Origin: Sinonovacula constricta
Taxonomy: Eukaryota; Mollusca; Bivalvia; Cardiida; Solecurtidae
NCBI GenBank assembly: GCA_007844125.1
Contig: CM017573.1
Span: 8,281,179-8,345,178, forward strand
Direction of reading: 5' to 3'
DNA length: 64,000 nt
Part shown: one piece after another, positions 43,966 through 56,470 of the stretch
Position numbering within the stretch: position 1 is the first letter of the stretch
Layout of the letters: every line of letters starts with the position of its first letter
Translations under genes and position numbers: made by a program
The notes under the pieces: model-generated
What the model saw: the letters and a program-made list of their open reading frames with translations, nothing else
The model's database searches: none
Told to the model about the DNA's origin: nothing

Positions 43966-43990
43966 TATCTATTTTAATTAATTATTCATG

Positions 43991-46135
43991 CGTCAGCTTA
44001 ATGTGATACTGATACATCATCAATTAGTACACCAGAAACAATTAAATTTATCACTGTAACGAAAATAATGATACCCAGCTCTGGCAAGTTGAATTGATCG
44101 GGAACAATCTGTAAGGACCAGGTATCAAACGAAGCTATTCAAACTTCGTAGTACTACTACTTCGTACTTCTCTACACAACACAATATGTACGGTCAATAA
44201 GGTCACTGGCCATCAAGAAAGGATTACATTAGCAATATACATTATTTGAAATTACAGATAAACTGTAGCTCTTCTGTTCTTTGAAGATCCAATCTTCAAT
44301 AAAATATGACTGTAACAATCCCTTTTTTAACTACTAAATGAATTTGTTTGTCCACTTTGCGTTGGATCTCTGGCAACACTGGCGACCACTGGAAAGTCTT
44401 TCTTGAAAATATCTAAACGTTTCTTCCGAGAATTTAACCTGTGTTTGTGACATACTGTAAAATAATTCGAAAATTAATTAATTAAAAAAGCACAATTATA
44501 GAGGGTGTCCGTTTAAAGGGAAGTAATTCTCGTAACATACATATATAGTGTGACAATAATTCTTTCCCTTATTTACAAAACTATGTTTTTTCTGTCGTTG
44601 TAAGTATTTTTTTAAAAAGTACTCACCAGTTAGAAAAGTGTTCCACACTTTGAGGTTCGCTAGCAGTTCTGATGGAATAAAACGAAATGTAACTCTTAAA
44701 TACAGAATTCAGTTTAACATTATGCTTCAACATGTAGATACGACACCGGCCTCGACCATCTTTACAACCTTGAACTTTTGAAGTATGAGTTAATAATCAA
44801 CCTTGACCGAGCCGATTGCTTGGAAAAGCTGTGTGGGTGAATGATTGACCTTGACCATGTTTATTAGTTTGAACAGCTGTTTGAAGATTATCCTAGAGGA
44901 AAAGGGGTTTATGATCAACATTGCCCTCTACTTGACACACAGTTCACGTGGTGAAGATAACCTTGATTAAGGCGTAATCTACTGACACAGTTTTGTGACT
45001 GGAACCTCTGGACCTCCTGTAAAACCTGTATTTGTCTTCTACTGTCGTTACTGGTCGTGCGGTTTAGAAACCTATTCAAAGGAAAAGAACAAAAAATTTA
45101 AAAAAAACTTTAACAATGTAAAAATCTCGATCGAACTAACATCAGCATCCCTGTCCGCAGCGTCTATTAATAATACCAACCATGTGTGTACCTAATGTCA
45201 TGGTGGTAAGACAGGGTATATCTTAGGGTATGTTAACCTAACAATAATATATAGGGTACTAGGTAATATGAACTTTAGGATACCAGATTTATAAGGAAAC
45301 ATCAGAATAAAGGAAATGGCTGATGAACTGATATCCCCTGAGGACCCGAATAATAGCTGCGACCATCGAGTCTGACGGCAATTATCACTTACATCACCAT
45401 TATTACCCATACCAACTTAACAATAATAATAAGGTATAACAGATAAAATTAATAATTTACCATCAAAATTAAAGACATGACTTGTAATATAAATATTTGA
45501 TTGTGTAACTAAGCATTAAGGGCCACCAATTAAATAATTAAGCCTTTTACGGCACAGGTAGTGTTCGAGTTGGACACAGATGTTCAAGTGAGGAGAGTGT
45601 TCAAGTTAGGAGGTCTTGGCAGTGGTATAATATCCATATTTGTTTATTGTCATTCTTCAACAGTCTTGCGTCCACTTTATTCGACATATATTGTTGTATT
45701 AAGTTTGATTTTGCTGAGTCATTGCCTTGAATAAATGTAAATGTAATATTCAAGTAGGTACTGGCAAATATTATGGTGTAGATTTTGGCATGCTACCAAG
45801 CATCATTGTATTGATTTTATTTCAACATTTCAAGTTGAAATAGGGTGGCAGTTAAAAAAGCTGAGGAAGAAACTTATTGAACACTTTATTGCTAAGTCCT
45901 TTATGTAGATCTACTGTACAATTTACCAAAATGTTAGATTTTTTAACGTGATGAACAGTCATAATTTCATAATAATTTTATACAGTGGATTTTCAAAGTG
46001 CCTTTTGCAAGATATTAAATGTTACATGTTGCACAATTGACTTCATATCTTTAAATATATCTTCATTTAAAGGTTAAAAATTAAGTTTTTGCAGTAATTA
46101 ACTGTTTCTTAAGGAATTTCATATATTTAGATAAA
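43991..46135. other. Non-coding stretch; degenerate tandem near 44730-44950
   Basis: At 44780-44950 the phrases CAACCTTGACC, TTGACCTTGACC and CAACATTGCCC recur at ~55-65 bp spacing with GCTGT in between, an eroded tandem repeat. The Maverick terminus probably lies in the first kilobase but could not be set. The open frames 44995-45195 and 45198-45410 are not recognisable. Confidence 0.4.
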
Positions 46136-46139
46136 GATT

Positions 46140-46400
46140 GCATCACAAAGTGCTCAAGATGAGCTTTTTCTGATTTCCCTTCGTCCAGCGCCCGTCCTCC
46201 GGCGTTAACAATTTAGCTTGTGAACACGCTTGAGGCTACAGTTTTTATCCAATATTCATCAAACTTGGTCAGAATGTCTGTCTGCATGAAATCTTAGATG
46301 AGTTCATTATTGTATTATGCTATTATCTTCTCCAAACTTGATCAGAATGTTTCATCACACTTCCAGCTACCCCACTGAGAGTGGCAATAACCGCTATATC
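46140..46400 (+). repeat. Dispersed molluscan-type repeat
   Basis: The sequence TAGCTTGTGAACACGCTTGA, then ATTCATCAAACTTGGTCAGA and ATGTCTGTCTGCATG, is of a type I remember from many places in bivalve genomes, as part of longer repeats. The phrase CAAACTTG(G/A)TCAGAATGT occurs twice (about 46258 and 46333). Only this copy is seen in the window. Confidence 0.35.
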
Positions 46401-47530
46401 GCGCTCTGTGTTACAAATAGAAGCCGTGTTAGAGTTCTACCCGCCATTTAGGATGTAAAATCAGTATCCCTCAAAGCCTCTGTCCTTTCTGCACATTTTT
46501 CATTTTGTAACTTTGTCTCTGCATTATATTTCAACGTTTTATAATATTGTGAAAATATAGCAATATCACTTTAATTATATAAATTATCTACCTGAAACAA
46601 TTTCCAATCGGAGTCGTAGAATTTCATTTATAAAAAGGAAGGGATTTCTAAATAGTAGTTGGATAGTCGTATCACTAAACTGCCAAATCGAGAAGTACCA
46701 CTACGCTTACCTCCGGGTCTTTTTGTCCAAAAGGGCGAGGTTTTCCAAATGGCGAAAGTCTCAGAAATAGGCTAACACTGTCAAGGTAAGTTACCGAAGC
46801 CATTTGTCAGTGCCCCATTTGTCGCATTCAATCGCATACGGATCTTGATGTATGAAACAAACAATTTTATCACGGTAACGCTGCCATGAAACCGTATCTA
46901 GATTTTCAAGATAACTTAACAAGTTTTCCTTTACTCTACTCTGTGACTAACATTTTGTCACACATTGTCTGAATTGAACGCTGAAACCCAGAAATTAACA
47001 AGATAAGTCGTTGATGCGAAGCATCTAGTTCAACGCAAAAATTGGAACAGGTAAACAATCGAAAGCAATAACGGAGCAAGTAAGAAAGATATATTTGAAC
47101 AGTTATGCTTTTTATTTGAAAGTTTTTCAGTATACTGTAAATGTCGAGAAAAGGTATGTATAGCGTATATTCGTGAGACTTTGGAATGCTTTAATGGCTT
47201 CGATGACTTACCCTGATATTTTCTTATTTTAGATCAGTTGAAAAATTACAAAGGATTGGAAGCATACAACCAGTGTGTCAGTGGATGGGTCCCGGAATCC
47301 GTTGTGTGTACAATCAACGGTGTCTGCGTTCATACATCAAGGGTAAGACAAAACTTGATATTAAAACTTTAGCACAGGAGCCTTAATTGCAACCATCAGC
47401 GATATAGTATTTCTGATTAATACTACTGTTTGAACACGCAAGCACCCAGGTCAGTGTTTCCCAATAGTATGATAAAGATACACATTGGGTTGTTTCTTTG
47501 TTCATAAAATGCTTATTTAACATAGTTGAA

Positions 47531-47650
47531 TATATGCAGCCGGTTCGGAACTCGAACCAGGACCCTTCCCTAACAGTTCCCTAAAAGGTGATTGCTCTTA
47601 CTGATCCGGGCGACTTAATCATTCTCTCTTTTTTACCCGGCTAATATATC
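47531..47650 (-). repeat. tRNA-like repeat, second copy
   Basis: The B box (GGTTCGAGTTCC) is at 47547-47558, reversed. The flank GCCGGGTAAAAAAGAGAGAATG matches the one at 6370-6390, allowing small changes. The anticodon arm is ruined. Confidence 0.65.
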
Positions 47651-47677
47651 TTGATAATCAAGAGGTACAACTTATAG

Positions 47678-47682
<5 letters not shown>

Positions 47683-47755
<73 letters not shown>
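47683..47755. repeat. (GA)n microsatellite, ~36 units
   Basis: An uninterrupted GA run of about 72 bp inside the presumed intron of the YqaJ/SWIM gene. Its lack of interruptions implies it is young or mutable. Confidence 0.95.
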
Positions 47756-47756
<1 letters not shown>

Positions 47757-48860
47757 TAGTAAAGTTATAAACAGAAACATTAAAGATATATAACATCATA
47801 CAAATAAAATAAATCTGAATCCTACCATCTCTACCATATCAGATTATTTCAGAATCAACTATAACTAACAGAGTAATGAAAGTTTTATTTAGTTGTCATT
47901 TTATTGTGTTGCCTATATGCATATTTACCTATCAATTTACTTTTAATTATTAAATCCAACACAAAAGTCTACAATTGTATCTTAGTATTATCTTAACATT
48001 TATTAATATAATGACATTTTATTACACATTTGCAACAATACAAACGTTTTTAATTATAAAACACATTTTTACTTAAATTTTAAACTATGATTTTGATTAA
48101 AGAAAAAAAAATTGTGCAAAAAAAGGCAATCATAGACATAATTCATTAATAATGTGCTAACTTATTAACAAACACTCGAAATCTAAATTTTTCTTTTAGT
48201 AAAGGTGATGCATTCACAACGTCTTGGTGAAGTGCTCTTGTTCCATGGATGATAATCCAGCAAGATGGGAAGGTTTTAGTAACTCACTGCAACTGGTTTA
48301 GATTTAGGTTTAGGTAAGTTATTCAGTAAGGGATTATAAAACTGTAACAAAAGATAAATCACGAAAGTTGTGAACTATTCTAGAGCCAAAACAACGAATT
48401 GACATGCAGTTTTGTGAGACACCATATGAAAAGACAGGAGGAATGCAGCACATGTCACATGCGTATTGATCCACCAACAGAGAAAGAACTACATACATTT
48501 CTCCAGGCTCATAGACTATAAAATATTTCTTTCAGAAACCGTTCATGCACAAAGCGATGCCATTCAAACCCTACAGCACCAGCTGAAAGTTTAGTAAGAG
48601 CCATCTGCATCCCAGATAGCGTAAAATTCCAAACACCACAACAACTTAGGGCTGTACACATGAACAACAGGCACGTGATAATAATTTGCTGGCAATTCTT
48701 CATTTGCATGACAATTTTGCCATTGAAGATGCTGAATTCTGCATGCACCCAAGCTTTCCATTGCTAGGGGCTACCCCAGATGGGGTTATGTCATGTAATT
48801 GCTGTGCAAACGGAGTTGTGGAAATAAAGTGTCATTATTGTGTACCACAGAGTGGTTAAA

Positions 48861-50160
48861 ATTCTTGCTGCAACAATGAGCATGGGATTTACAATTTACA
48901 ATTTTCTTTTGACCACGTGCAAATTAATTAAACTATTGTATCTAGATCTACTTTATGTAGAAAACACATTAAATAAAACAATAACTTTAGTAGTAATATT
49001 GATGCACATGTATAGATTTTATCATGTTCCGCCACCACCACCACCCCCCCCCCCCCCCCCCCCCCCCCACGAAAAAAAAATCAAAATAAATAACTAAAAA
49101 AATCCAAATAATCCTAGAATGCTATGTCGCTTTTGTAATATTGCACCAAGCATACTTGAGATTGTCGTTTTAATTGTTCTCATTGTCACTGAGCACATGT
49201 CAGCGGAAAAGAATCAAATCAAATCTGCAGCATCTGCTGGTACGTGTCACCACCTGTATTAGTTACATGTGGATTTTTCGTAACTACATAGTTTACTCTC
49301 AATCTTCTATCTGCTCTAGTCGTAGACATTTTGCTTTAAAGAGTGTTTTTTCGGGATTATTTCATCATTCAAAAAAGCTACTTTGTTTTGATGAAATTTT
49401 CTTAAAATCGCGATATATGGCAACAGACTTACCGTAACACCTCTTCCAGTTGCCATTCTTTGTTTTTGTAGCAATTGCATTTCGCCGAAACGTTGCGATT
49501 GGCTTATAGAATTTGGAGTCCTGCCCAGTCATTTGTTAGAGACAGCATGACTTCACTGACGAACCCAAACTTAGTGTCATAAATAACAAGCATATCGTTT
49601 GTGTTTAGGTTGTACTTTGGCGTTGGAGATAGCACAACGATATGGTGTACACGTCCACGAGCTTGTATTCGTTTTCCGGGCCGGATACACTATAAAATGA
49701 GACATGATCTTGAGAAACTCATTGGACTATGAAGTGTACCCTGTCTATAGTTTAAGTTTTATGATACATGTAGAGATATTTTCTAGTTTAGGAAATCTTT
49801 TATATAAGTGAGACAAAAATCGTTTTTACGATGGGTTAGCAATTTTACACATTTTGTTATGCGCGTATTAAAACAAAAAAAATCTCGAACCCTAGAACAA
49901 GTGACAAGAAAACAAACAAGATATAAATATATATATTTATATAACATAACCAATGTTTTGGTTATGAAACGATGGTAGGAGAAACAGAAAACTAGGTTAA
50001 TGTTGTAAAGAAAGAGAATGTTGTCAATGTTTACAATATGACCCAATCTTGTCATAGGAAGTAAAATATCGAAAGTAACTATATTGCAATTAATGAATGA
50101 ATGAAAAAAATAAGGAAAAATATATAATGAAGTACTTTATATATATTAACCTTCAAAATA
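48861..50160. other. Non-coding stretch with a poly-C tract
   Basis: A (CCA)n lead and about 30 C's followed by 9 A's lie at 49030-49080. The open frame through it (48840-49097) is an artefact of the C run (proline stretch). Otherwise it is AT-rich sequence without recognisable content. Confidence 0.6.
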
Positions 50161-50935
50161 TCTTAGTAATTTTTTTATGTTTATTCCATCGCTATGGTTT
50201 GCAATACACAAAGAGAGACAGAAAATACAATACATGCCCACTGCTAATATACTCTTGTTTCAATTACAGTAGTTAGTTTATACTCTATCATTTGAATTTA
50301 CAATGCACGACGGGGACAGAATTAACAAGAAAACAGAAAAAATACTTTATTTAAAAATTAAAATGGACGTTAATTTCATTTCAGTTGGCAAAAAATCAAA
50401 ACGAGCCAGGTTTTATAATATAAACATACGTTTATATAATAGAAAGCTTCTTTGTTTGAGCTTTTCAGTTTGTTGTACAAGTACTAGTCTAATAATTAAA
50501 GGAGTTTGTTGTCTTTTATTAACCAATTCAATTTGTAATACACAATACACAATTTTCTTTTTGTCTTGTGTCTCAACGATAGATCAGTAAGTGCACCAGC
50601 TTTCCCTATCATTCGATTTGCAATGCACGATGGAGACAGAATGGCAACAAAACGAAAAAGATACGTTATATTTTTTTACTTTTATCAATTTTTAATTTTC
50701 TTTCTGTCTTGTGTCTCATCGAGAGATCAGTAAGTGCACATGATTTCCCCGCTATTATTCCCTATCATTTCAGTTTGCAATGCACGACGGAGACAGAATG
50801 ACAAGAAAACACAAAAAAACTTTATACTTTTTTATCTTTTATCAACCAATTAAATTTGCAATACACAATTTTCTTTCTGTCGTGTGTCTCAACAATACAC
50901 TAGCAAGTACACCTGATTTCCCGTCTAGGCTTTCC
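50160..50935 (+). repeat. Degenerate tandem array, ~157-bp unit
   Basis: The phrase CAATGCACGA(C/T)GG(A/G)GACAGAAT occurs at 50301, 50621 and 50778. A weaker version (CAATACACAAAGAGAGACAG) is at 50203. The phrases TTTTCTTT(C/T)TGTC(T/G)TGTGTCTCA also alternate with them. Spacings are about 100, 320 and 157 bp, so some units are damaged. The frame 50303-50590 crosses the array and is not a gene. Confidence 0.7.
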
Positions 50936-51482
50936 GCCATGGTTTAGAAGACAGTATAATAGAGTAGTATCCCGTCACCTGACAAGTGGACAATCTCAGG
51001 TGGGCTGTCGCATTGTTGCACCGCCATCTGCGTGGAGAGACGGAGAGACACGTAATGTATACAACGACCTTCTTTTATTATGCTTAAAACAAATAACATA
51101 TCGAACTATTGTACCGATATATAGAGCCAGTTTAACCACCCAGGTCAGGGATAAACTCCGACAAACATTAAACTATCAAAATGCCCCGAGCTTTATTAAA
51201 TCCATAATTACGTGCTGAGTTGTCTGCGATCCAATTTATTTTAAGTCCAATTAGCATAACACATTAGAAAAGAATCCCGATAAACATTGCACTATGCATA
51301 AAACTGGATTTAATCCGTAAGACTAGGTAATGCATCTGCGATGCATGTTTTTAGGTTTCAAGTGTAACACATTAGAAAAATATATATAAAGATGCTTAAT
51401 CGATAACCTTTTTAACTTTGAACCCACATGAAACTTTAGGCTCAACGGTGACTAATACATATGCAAAGGCTGACGAGTAAAA

Positions 51483-51720
51483 AAAATAAGAAAAGGTCCT
51501 ATAGGAATTACCATAAGTATATAAATGTGAACTACCTCTGGACAATGTCCAATCTAAGTAAAACAAAAAGAGATAAAAACACACGGACGAGAAATAACAC
51601 ACAAAAAGAAAACCAACATTTTCAACCTTGGAACTGTCAGTCGGCAAAAAGACTTAAACTTGTTTTTGGAACGCTCTAACCTGGCACTTCAGCGACACTA
51701 CCAACTCAGCCATGCGTATA
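51483..51720 (+). repeat. ~230-bp dispersed repeat, copy 2 of 5
   Basis: It starts AATAAGAAAAGGTCCTAT as at 16868, has AACACACAAAAAG and GGAACTGTCAGTCGGCAA, and ends about 40 bases past AACCTGGCACTTC. Between 50935 and 51480 I see nothing to annotate. Confidence 0.8.
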
Positions 51721-54700
51721 TCTCTGCTGAGGACTGACTTTATAAGGCCGAATCTCCACAGAATGACATCATGCGAAATACATCTAGGACGGCTCTTGTT
51801 GCTCATCATATTTTCAATTTACTTATGTCAAACCTATATAATACCTACAAGTTATATTCCAGTAACAATTTTAATATGACCAAACCCCTCTTTATACAGT
51901 GTGTTATATAAAGTAAGTCAATACTGAATACAGTCGAAACTCCTCGGGAAATTCCGTCTTCGGGACAATCCTCATTCGGTGCAAAGATACTTACAGGGAA
52001 GACGAATACGCCATAAAACGTTCTTCAAAAAAGCGATAGGTGTAGTGTATAGAATTATTTCATCCTATAAACTTTCATTTATCAATTTATCTGTTCTAAT
52101 CTCGTTCGATATACAACTGTTGCTGCATTTTTGGTAGAGATAACAAGATATTTCTTTTGTTGTTTTAATGACATCATGGGTACCGATACGTGTACTTCCG
52201 CGGGGTTTTCCCGTCATACATCGGAGAGATGATTCGTGAATTATCCAAGGCTTTCCAATAGTTCTGTGTACAAATTATAACAAAATTACCTTGAATCCGA
52301 GCGTGTTGTCCATGCAGCCTAAGAAGATTCCTACTTTACTATTTTCGGAGGTCGAAGCATATTGACCATGTCCTGGAAACAGTGCCACAGGAGTGTACAG
52401 GGGGATGACAGAGCACTCAGAGACAACCTGGAATCAAGAGCAAACTTTGTGACTGTTGTCGACTTTGTCAAGAGAACGAGTGTCAGGTTTTGTTTTTCAT
52501 ATTCACCAACATAAATAACTTTGACGTTCACATCACCTCAGCCTTCACCATACGAGCAAATTATGGTATTAACCAACCGTTCTCAAGCCCAAGTTTATAA
52601 CCATTTTTTATCAACATAATGAAGCTTCTAGTTTAAAAGGTCAAAATAGCAAAGTTCAAGTGTCATGCAAAGTTTCAGACATGTCGCTTGATATACTTCG
52701 AAATTGTTACTAACTGCAAACCATTACTTTAGCCATTCTTACTAAAGAATAGGAGGAGGGGATTTTTCGGATTTTTTTTCCAATGCTATGAAGCGACATT
52801 TCTATCATTATAGCACAGGGGCACTTATGAGGTGCCCAGGGACTGAACCCGGCTGTTCCATTATACTGACACCGACGAATCAAGCGTAATGCTGTTAGGA
52901 GGGAAGCCACTACTGCCAACTTTAAAATCTTTGGTTTGACCAGGTCGGGGTTTGAACCGGTCTTACAACTATTCTAACTATTATAATCTTTGGCGAATTC
53001 CAGCATAAGACTCTGATGGGTCAAACTCATAGTTTGAAACAACAACAACCTTTGTTACATGAGCTGTTTGTTAGGTAAACCTTGCTTGGAATTACACCAT
53101 GTGCTTTCTCTTTTATGAAACCTTGTTGTACTCTGAAATGCAATAGACTCAGAGCTGTGAAACTTTACAACAGAGACCGCTATTAGATTCAGCAAAGATC
53201 TATACAATGTGTATACATGTCTTTGGGTTAAAATGCCATCGTGCCAAGGCCACCCACCTCGTTGTCAGTGAAGTCTATTACTGATAGCAAAATACCAGAA
53301 GAATCGTTAGTGTCTCCAAAAGTTAACATGTTAGATCAAGTTATCCGATCTCCCAAAGAGGTCAAGCAAAATACCCAAGGAATTGTAAGTATCACCAGAA
53401 GTTAACATGTTGAATCAAGTTATCAGATCTCTCAAATAGGTAAAAGCAATTTATGTGATCATCTAGTTATACGACGTATTCTTATACATAACTATAATAT
53501 GTACTTATCATTTCTGTCGGTTGATATTTTTAAACCTTTAAACACATGTATATATTTTCTGATTCCTAATACGCTTGTTATCTTAAGTTAAATTTTTATC
53601 TTACTTAAAGCATATTTACTTATTGACTTATTAAGGAACTTTTCTATGAGTTTGGCAAATAATAATATGTAGACAAATCTGTGGTCTTTATCATCTAATT
53701 CCAAAGAAAAACATGCACAAAAAAGTGTTCTTTTTTTCGTATTTGCTATTGATGTATTTGTTATAGCATTGTACGCCATCTATCGGGATACCAACTTTGG
53801 ATTTCCATTTATGCCTAAGTAAGTGCTAGACATTCCGAAAGATTGGATTAGCGTTCTTGCCTAAGCAAAGGGCATATGTATATATAAGTCGAGTCTGATT
53901 GGTCATATGCAAGTTTGCTATGACGTCATGCACCAAGCATGCGCATCCAAACAACATAAGAGTTGACCTTTTAATATCACAGTCTTAAAAATGGTTTCTA
54001 TTTTTTTGGAAATATCTCATTATAAGATCATCCTTTTCGGCATCCACTTAGCACCAGGCATTTCAGTTCATTACGGCGAACGTCATTCGATAAAAAGAAA
54101 AGAAATCTGCATATCATACTTTGTTGGTGTAAGTATTCTCTAAATGACATTGAAAAAAACCATTGACACGTAAAAACACAGAAAAAAATGCATTTTACAG
54201 GACAAATGAATTGGAAGAAAGCTTCGAAACAATTAATACCCAACTTGAATTGGTACCTAATTTAATTTCTAATAGGCAAGTAAACCATATGTGCAATTAG
54301 GGACGCATCCGGTAATGGCAATGGAACTGTACGTATTCCACCAAACACCTAAAAACCACGAAGCCGAAAATTGAATCATTTTCCTATTCAAGAAAGGACA
54401 AAGTGCACAAACACGAACTAAGCATTCGTTACAATGCAATTGCTTCTCAGAAACTAAACTGTTTTAACCAGTGCAAAATTTAATAACAAGACCCTTAAGA
54501 GAATTGATACTTTGTTGTTACAACGGCAAAAAATCGTGCATTTGCCAGCCAGGTTAAAACACCAAGTAGCCAACTTGCTGTGTTTCAACACAAAAACACA
54601 GAGAATTAGAGACATTGTCAGTAAAACAGTTTACATAAACCAGCATATCCAATCTGTATAGGTGTAAACCACGTGGTGAATGGTTGGCCTATTTTATACA

Positions 54701-56340
54701 AAAAAGAGCATGTTCGTATTGTTTGTGATACTGTTTGTAAGCATAAAAGGTAGGCGTGTTCTGAAACTGTCAAACAAACAATAGTTGGAGGAGCTTTAAT
54801 GGAACGGTCCATTAGTAAGTAGGGGTTAATAACGATAATAAGATACACCAATTAATTTGTTGTTATTAATTGTGTTTTCGGCTAATTTGACAACTGTAAT
54901 ATTGGTACGATTGACTTAGTGATTTATAGTGGAATAAATTATAATAGATATTTGTCAGTAATAAAGATGAATACTTTATACGTGTTTTCTTAACTGAAAT
55001 AAATGGAAACAATGAAACAAAATCTACAAAAACCATGTGGTGTAGGGTTGACCTACTTTATACAAAACAGTAACAGAACATGTGCGTTCTGTTTGTGATA
55101 CTGATTGTGAGCATTTGAGAAATGCGTGAACTAAAACTGTTAAACTGTGTAACGGTCCATTGATGAATATGATTTATTAGGATGGGTTGGAGCAATTAAC
55201 AAAAGTGCAATCAATCCAAAATAAAAAAACAGAGTCTCATTACAGAATTAGCAAATGAAGTCGTGATATGTCAGTGGAAAAAAAACCCGGTTCGTTTAAG
55301 GTTTATCAAAGATTCTGACAAAGTGCAGAGAAATAAGCACACTCGCGAGAAAACATTTTTTTATATTCCATTTTAAAATCAGATCCTGATAAGGACCTAT
55401 TGTTAATGTTAAATCTATTTAAATGCATAATCATGAAATTTGCTTTATTTGGGAGAAAGCAGCCCCTTCTGTGTCATTGCCAACTTGGACAAATAAAGCA
55501 ATTCTCAAAGAGACAAAGATAGGCAAGCTCTTTTGGTCAGAAATACGCGTAGATACAGTAGGACCTTTTCAAGAAACTTTGTCAGGGCAGAAATAAAGTT
55601 TTAGCATTCGAGACAGGGTGGCCAAAACTTTTCACTATACGGACATCCCAGCTATTTACAATGGTAGAATTGAACATTGATGCTGTTAGCTTAAATAAGT
55701 ATAAAGCAATCCTCTAGATTTTAGTATCTTTCTTGCCTAAACTAAAGAGATATGTATGTACAAGTCGAATCTGATTGGTCAAAAGTAAGTTTGTTATATT
55801 GCCTGCAGGAACGTCCATATTCTGCATGATTTGGTTAAGGATAACCTAGACCTAGACACCTTTTAACATTCCAGGTTTTCAACCCGACTAGGACTTAAAT
55901 CCATGCGAACAAGCGGTAAACCTGAAAGCGCTTAGTCACGTTTACCACGTAAAAAGCTTTGACATACATCGACAGTAAACATAAAATAATCTAAATGCAA
56001 TTGTTTAGATTTTACCTGGACCCCACGCCTCCATGTACTTGTCGTTTGTGTAATGTTACAATAATCGAGTACGAACGCTTCCGGGGACGTTTGATTACCG
56101 GATGTACAGTTGTGCGCATCCTGATGCGCAGAAACCTTCTTTACTGCAATTGCTGATATCACGTTTATGTCATTGCAATGGCGGAGTTCCACTGGAAAAG
56201 AGGCATATTTGAGTTATGTATGTATGCAGCCGTAACTTACTAATTAATTAATAATGAACATACAAAAGAATATACAAACATGGGTTTTAAGGGGGAAATA
56301 AAACTTAATTCTTTTTGTACTTTGGACAAATCTAAAGAAA
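51721..56340. other. Intergenic stretch with diverged duplications
   Basis: A tandem pair with ~78-bp period lies at 53288-53445 (GTTAACATGTT(A/G)(A/G)ATCAAGTTATC). A ~190-bp direct repeat lies at 54660-54850 and 55030-55215 (AACCA(C/T)GTGGTG, TTTGTGATACTG, AACGGTCCATT). A block near 53860-53910 (CTGATTGGTCA with an AAGTCGAGT lead) recurs at 55750-55790. A CRE palindrome TGACGTCA is at 53921-53928. On the minus strand 56120-56020 could be an exon (acceptor ATTGCAG, donor GTAAAA) of the EGF gene, but it has no recognisable domain. Confidence 0.5.
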
Positions 56341-56356
56341 ATCGTCCTCTACAAAC

Positions 56357-56470
56357 CGTCACACTCCTTGCCAAGATGTCCTGATTGGCAAGTGCACTCA
56401 TAAAAAGGACTTTCCTGGGTGACATTGCAGGTGCCAAGTCCATTACAATTCTGATGAACACATGCATCAT
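56357..56470 (-). CDS. EGF exon 7 (type B)
   Basis: Acceptor TTTTCAG. It reads ACVHQNCNGLGTCNVTQES, then PFYECTCQSGHLGKEC. Using the donor GTTTGT gives again exactly 114 nt. If unspliced the frame would stop two codons later (TAG), so this could also be the terminal exon. Confidence 0.75.

Larger units (their letters stand above)
36713..43990 (-). mobile_element. Polinton/Maverick virus-like element, decayed and cut at its polymerase
   Basis: Hallmark genes on one strand, read from 43990 downwards: integrase, unknown frame, basic protein, capsid protein, packaging ATPase, small conserved ORF, zinc-finger protein and protein-primed DNA polymerase B. Every gene has stops or frameshifts. The polymerase is cut in mid-gene at 36712/36713 by the gypsy LTR. 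Terminal inverted repeats could not be found by eye; the integrase-side end probably lies between 44.0 and 45.0 kb. Polintons copy themselves with their own polymerase and integrate with a retroviral-like integrase. Their capsid genes suggest virions. Confidence 0.85.
47141..48860 (+). pseudogene. YqaJ/SWIM-type protein gene, decayed
   Basis: ATG with 13 coding bases (47141-47153) and donor GTATGT joins in phase with exon 2 (47233-47342; acceptor ATTTTAG): LKNYKGLEAYNQCVSGWVPE. A third piece at 48198-48240 reads VKVMHSQRLGE. These match the start of a group of animal proteins with a SWIM zinc finger and a YqaJ-like nuclease. The SWIM finger itself is not seen. A YqaJ part follows at 48690-48857: HPSFPLLGATPDG and VVEIKC, the nuclease core with its Asp and ExK, ending in TAA. 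Stops lie between 48250 and 48690. The 850-bp gap after exon 2 holds a tRNA-like repeat and a GA microsatellite. Confidence 0.6.

Noticed and set aside
47683..47755. CRISPR-like or other array
   Set aside because: It is a simple GA microsatellite; no spaced direct repeats of CRISPR type occur in the window.
48840..49097. Open frame ending in a proline run
   Set aside because: The prolines come from the poly-C tract; the rest overlaps the end of the YqaJ remnant and has no protein-like features.
52331..52531. Minus-strand frame, and a plus-strand frame with a LRDNLESRANFV phrase in the same place
   Set aside because: The plus-strand phrase looks protein-like, but no family, splice sites or longer frame support it.
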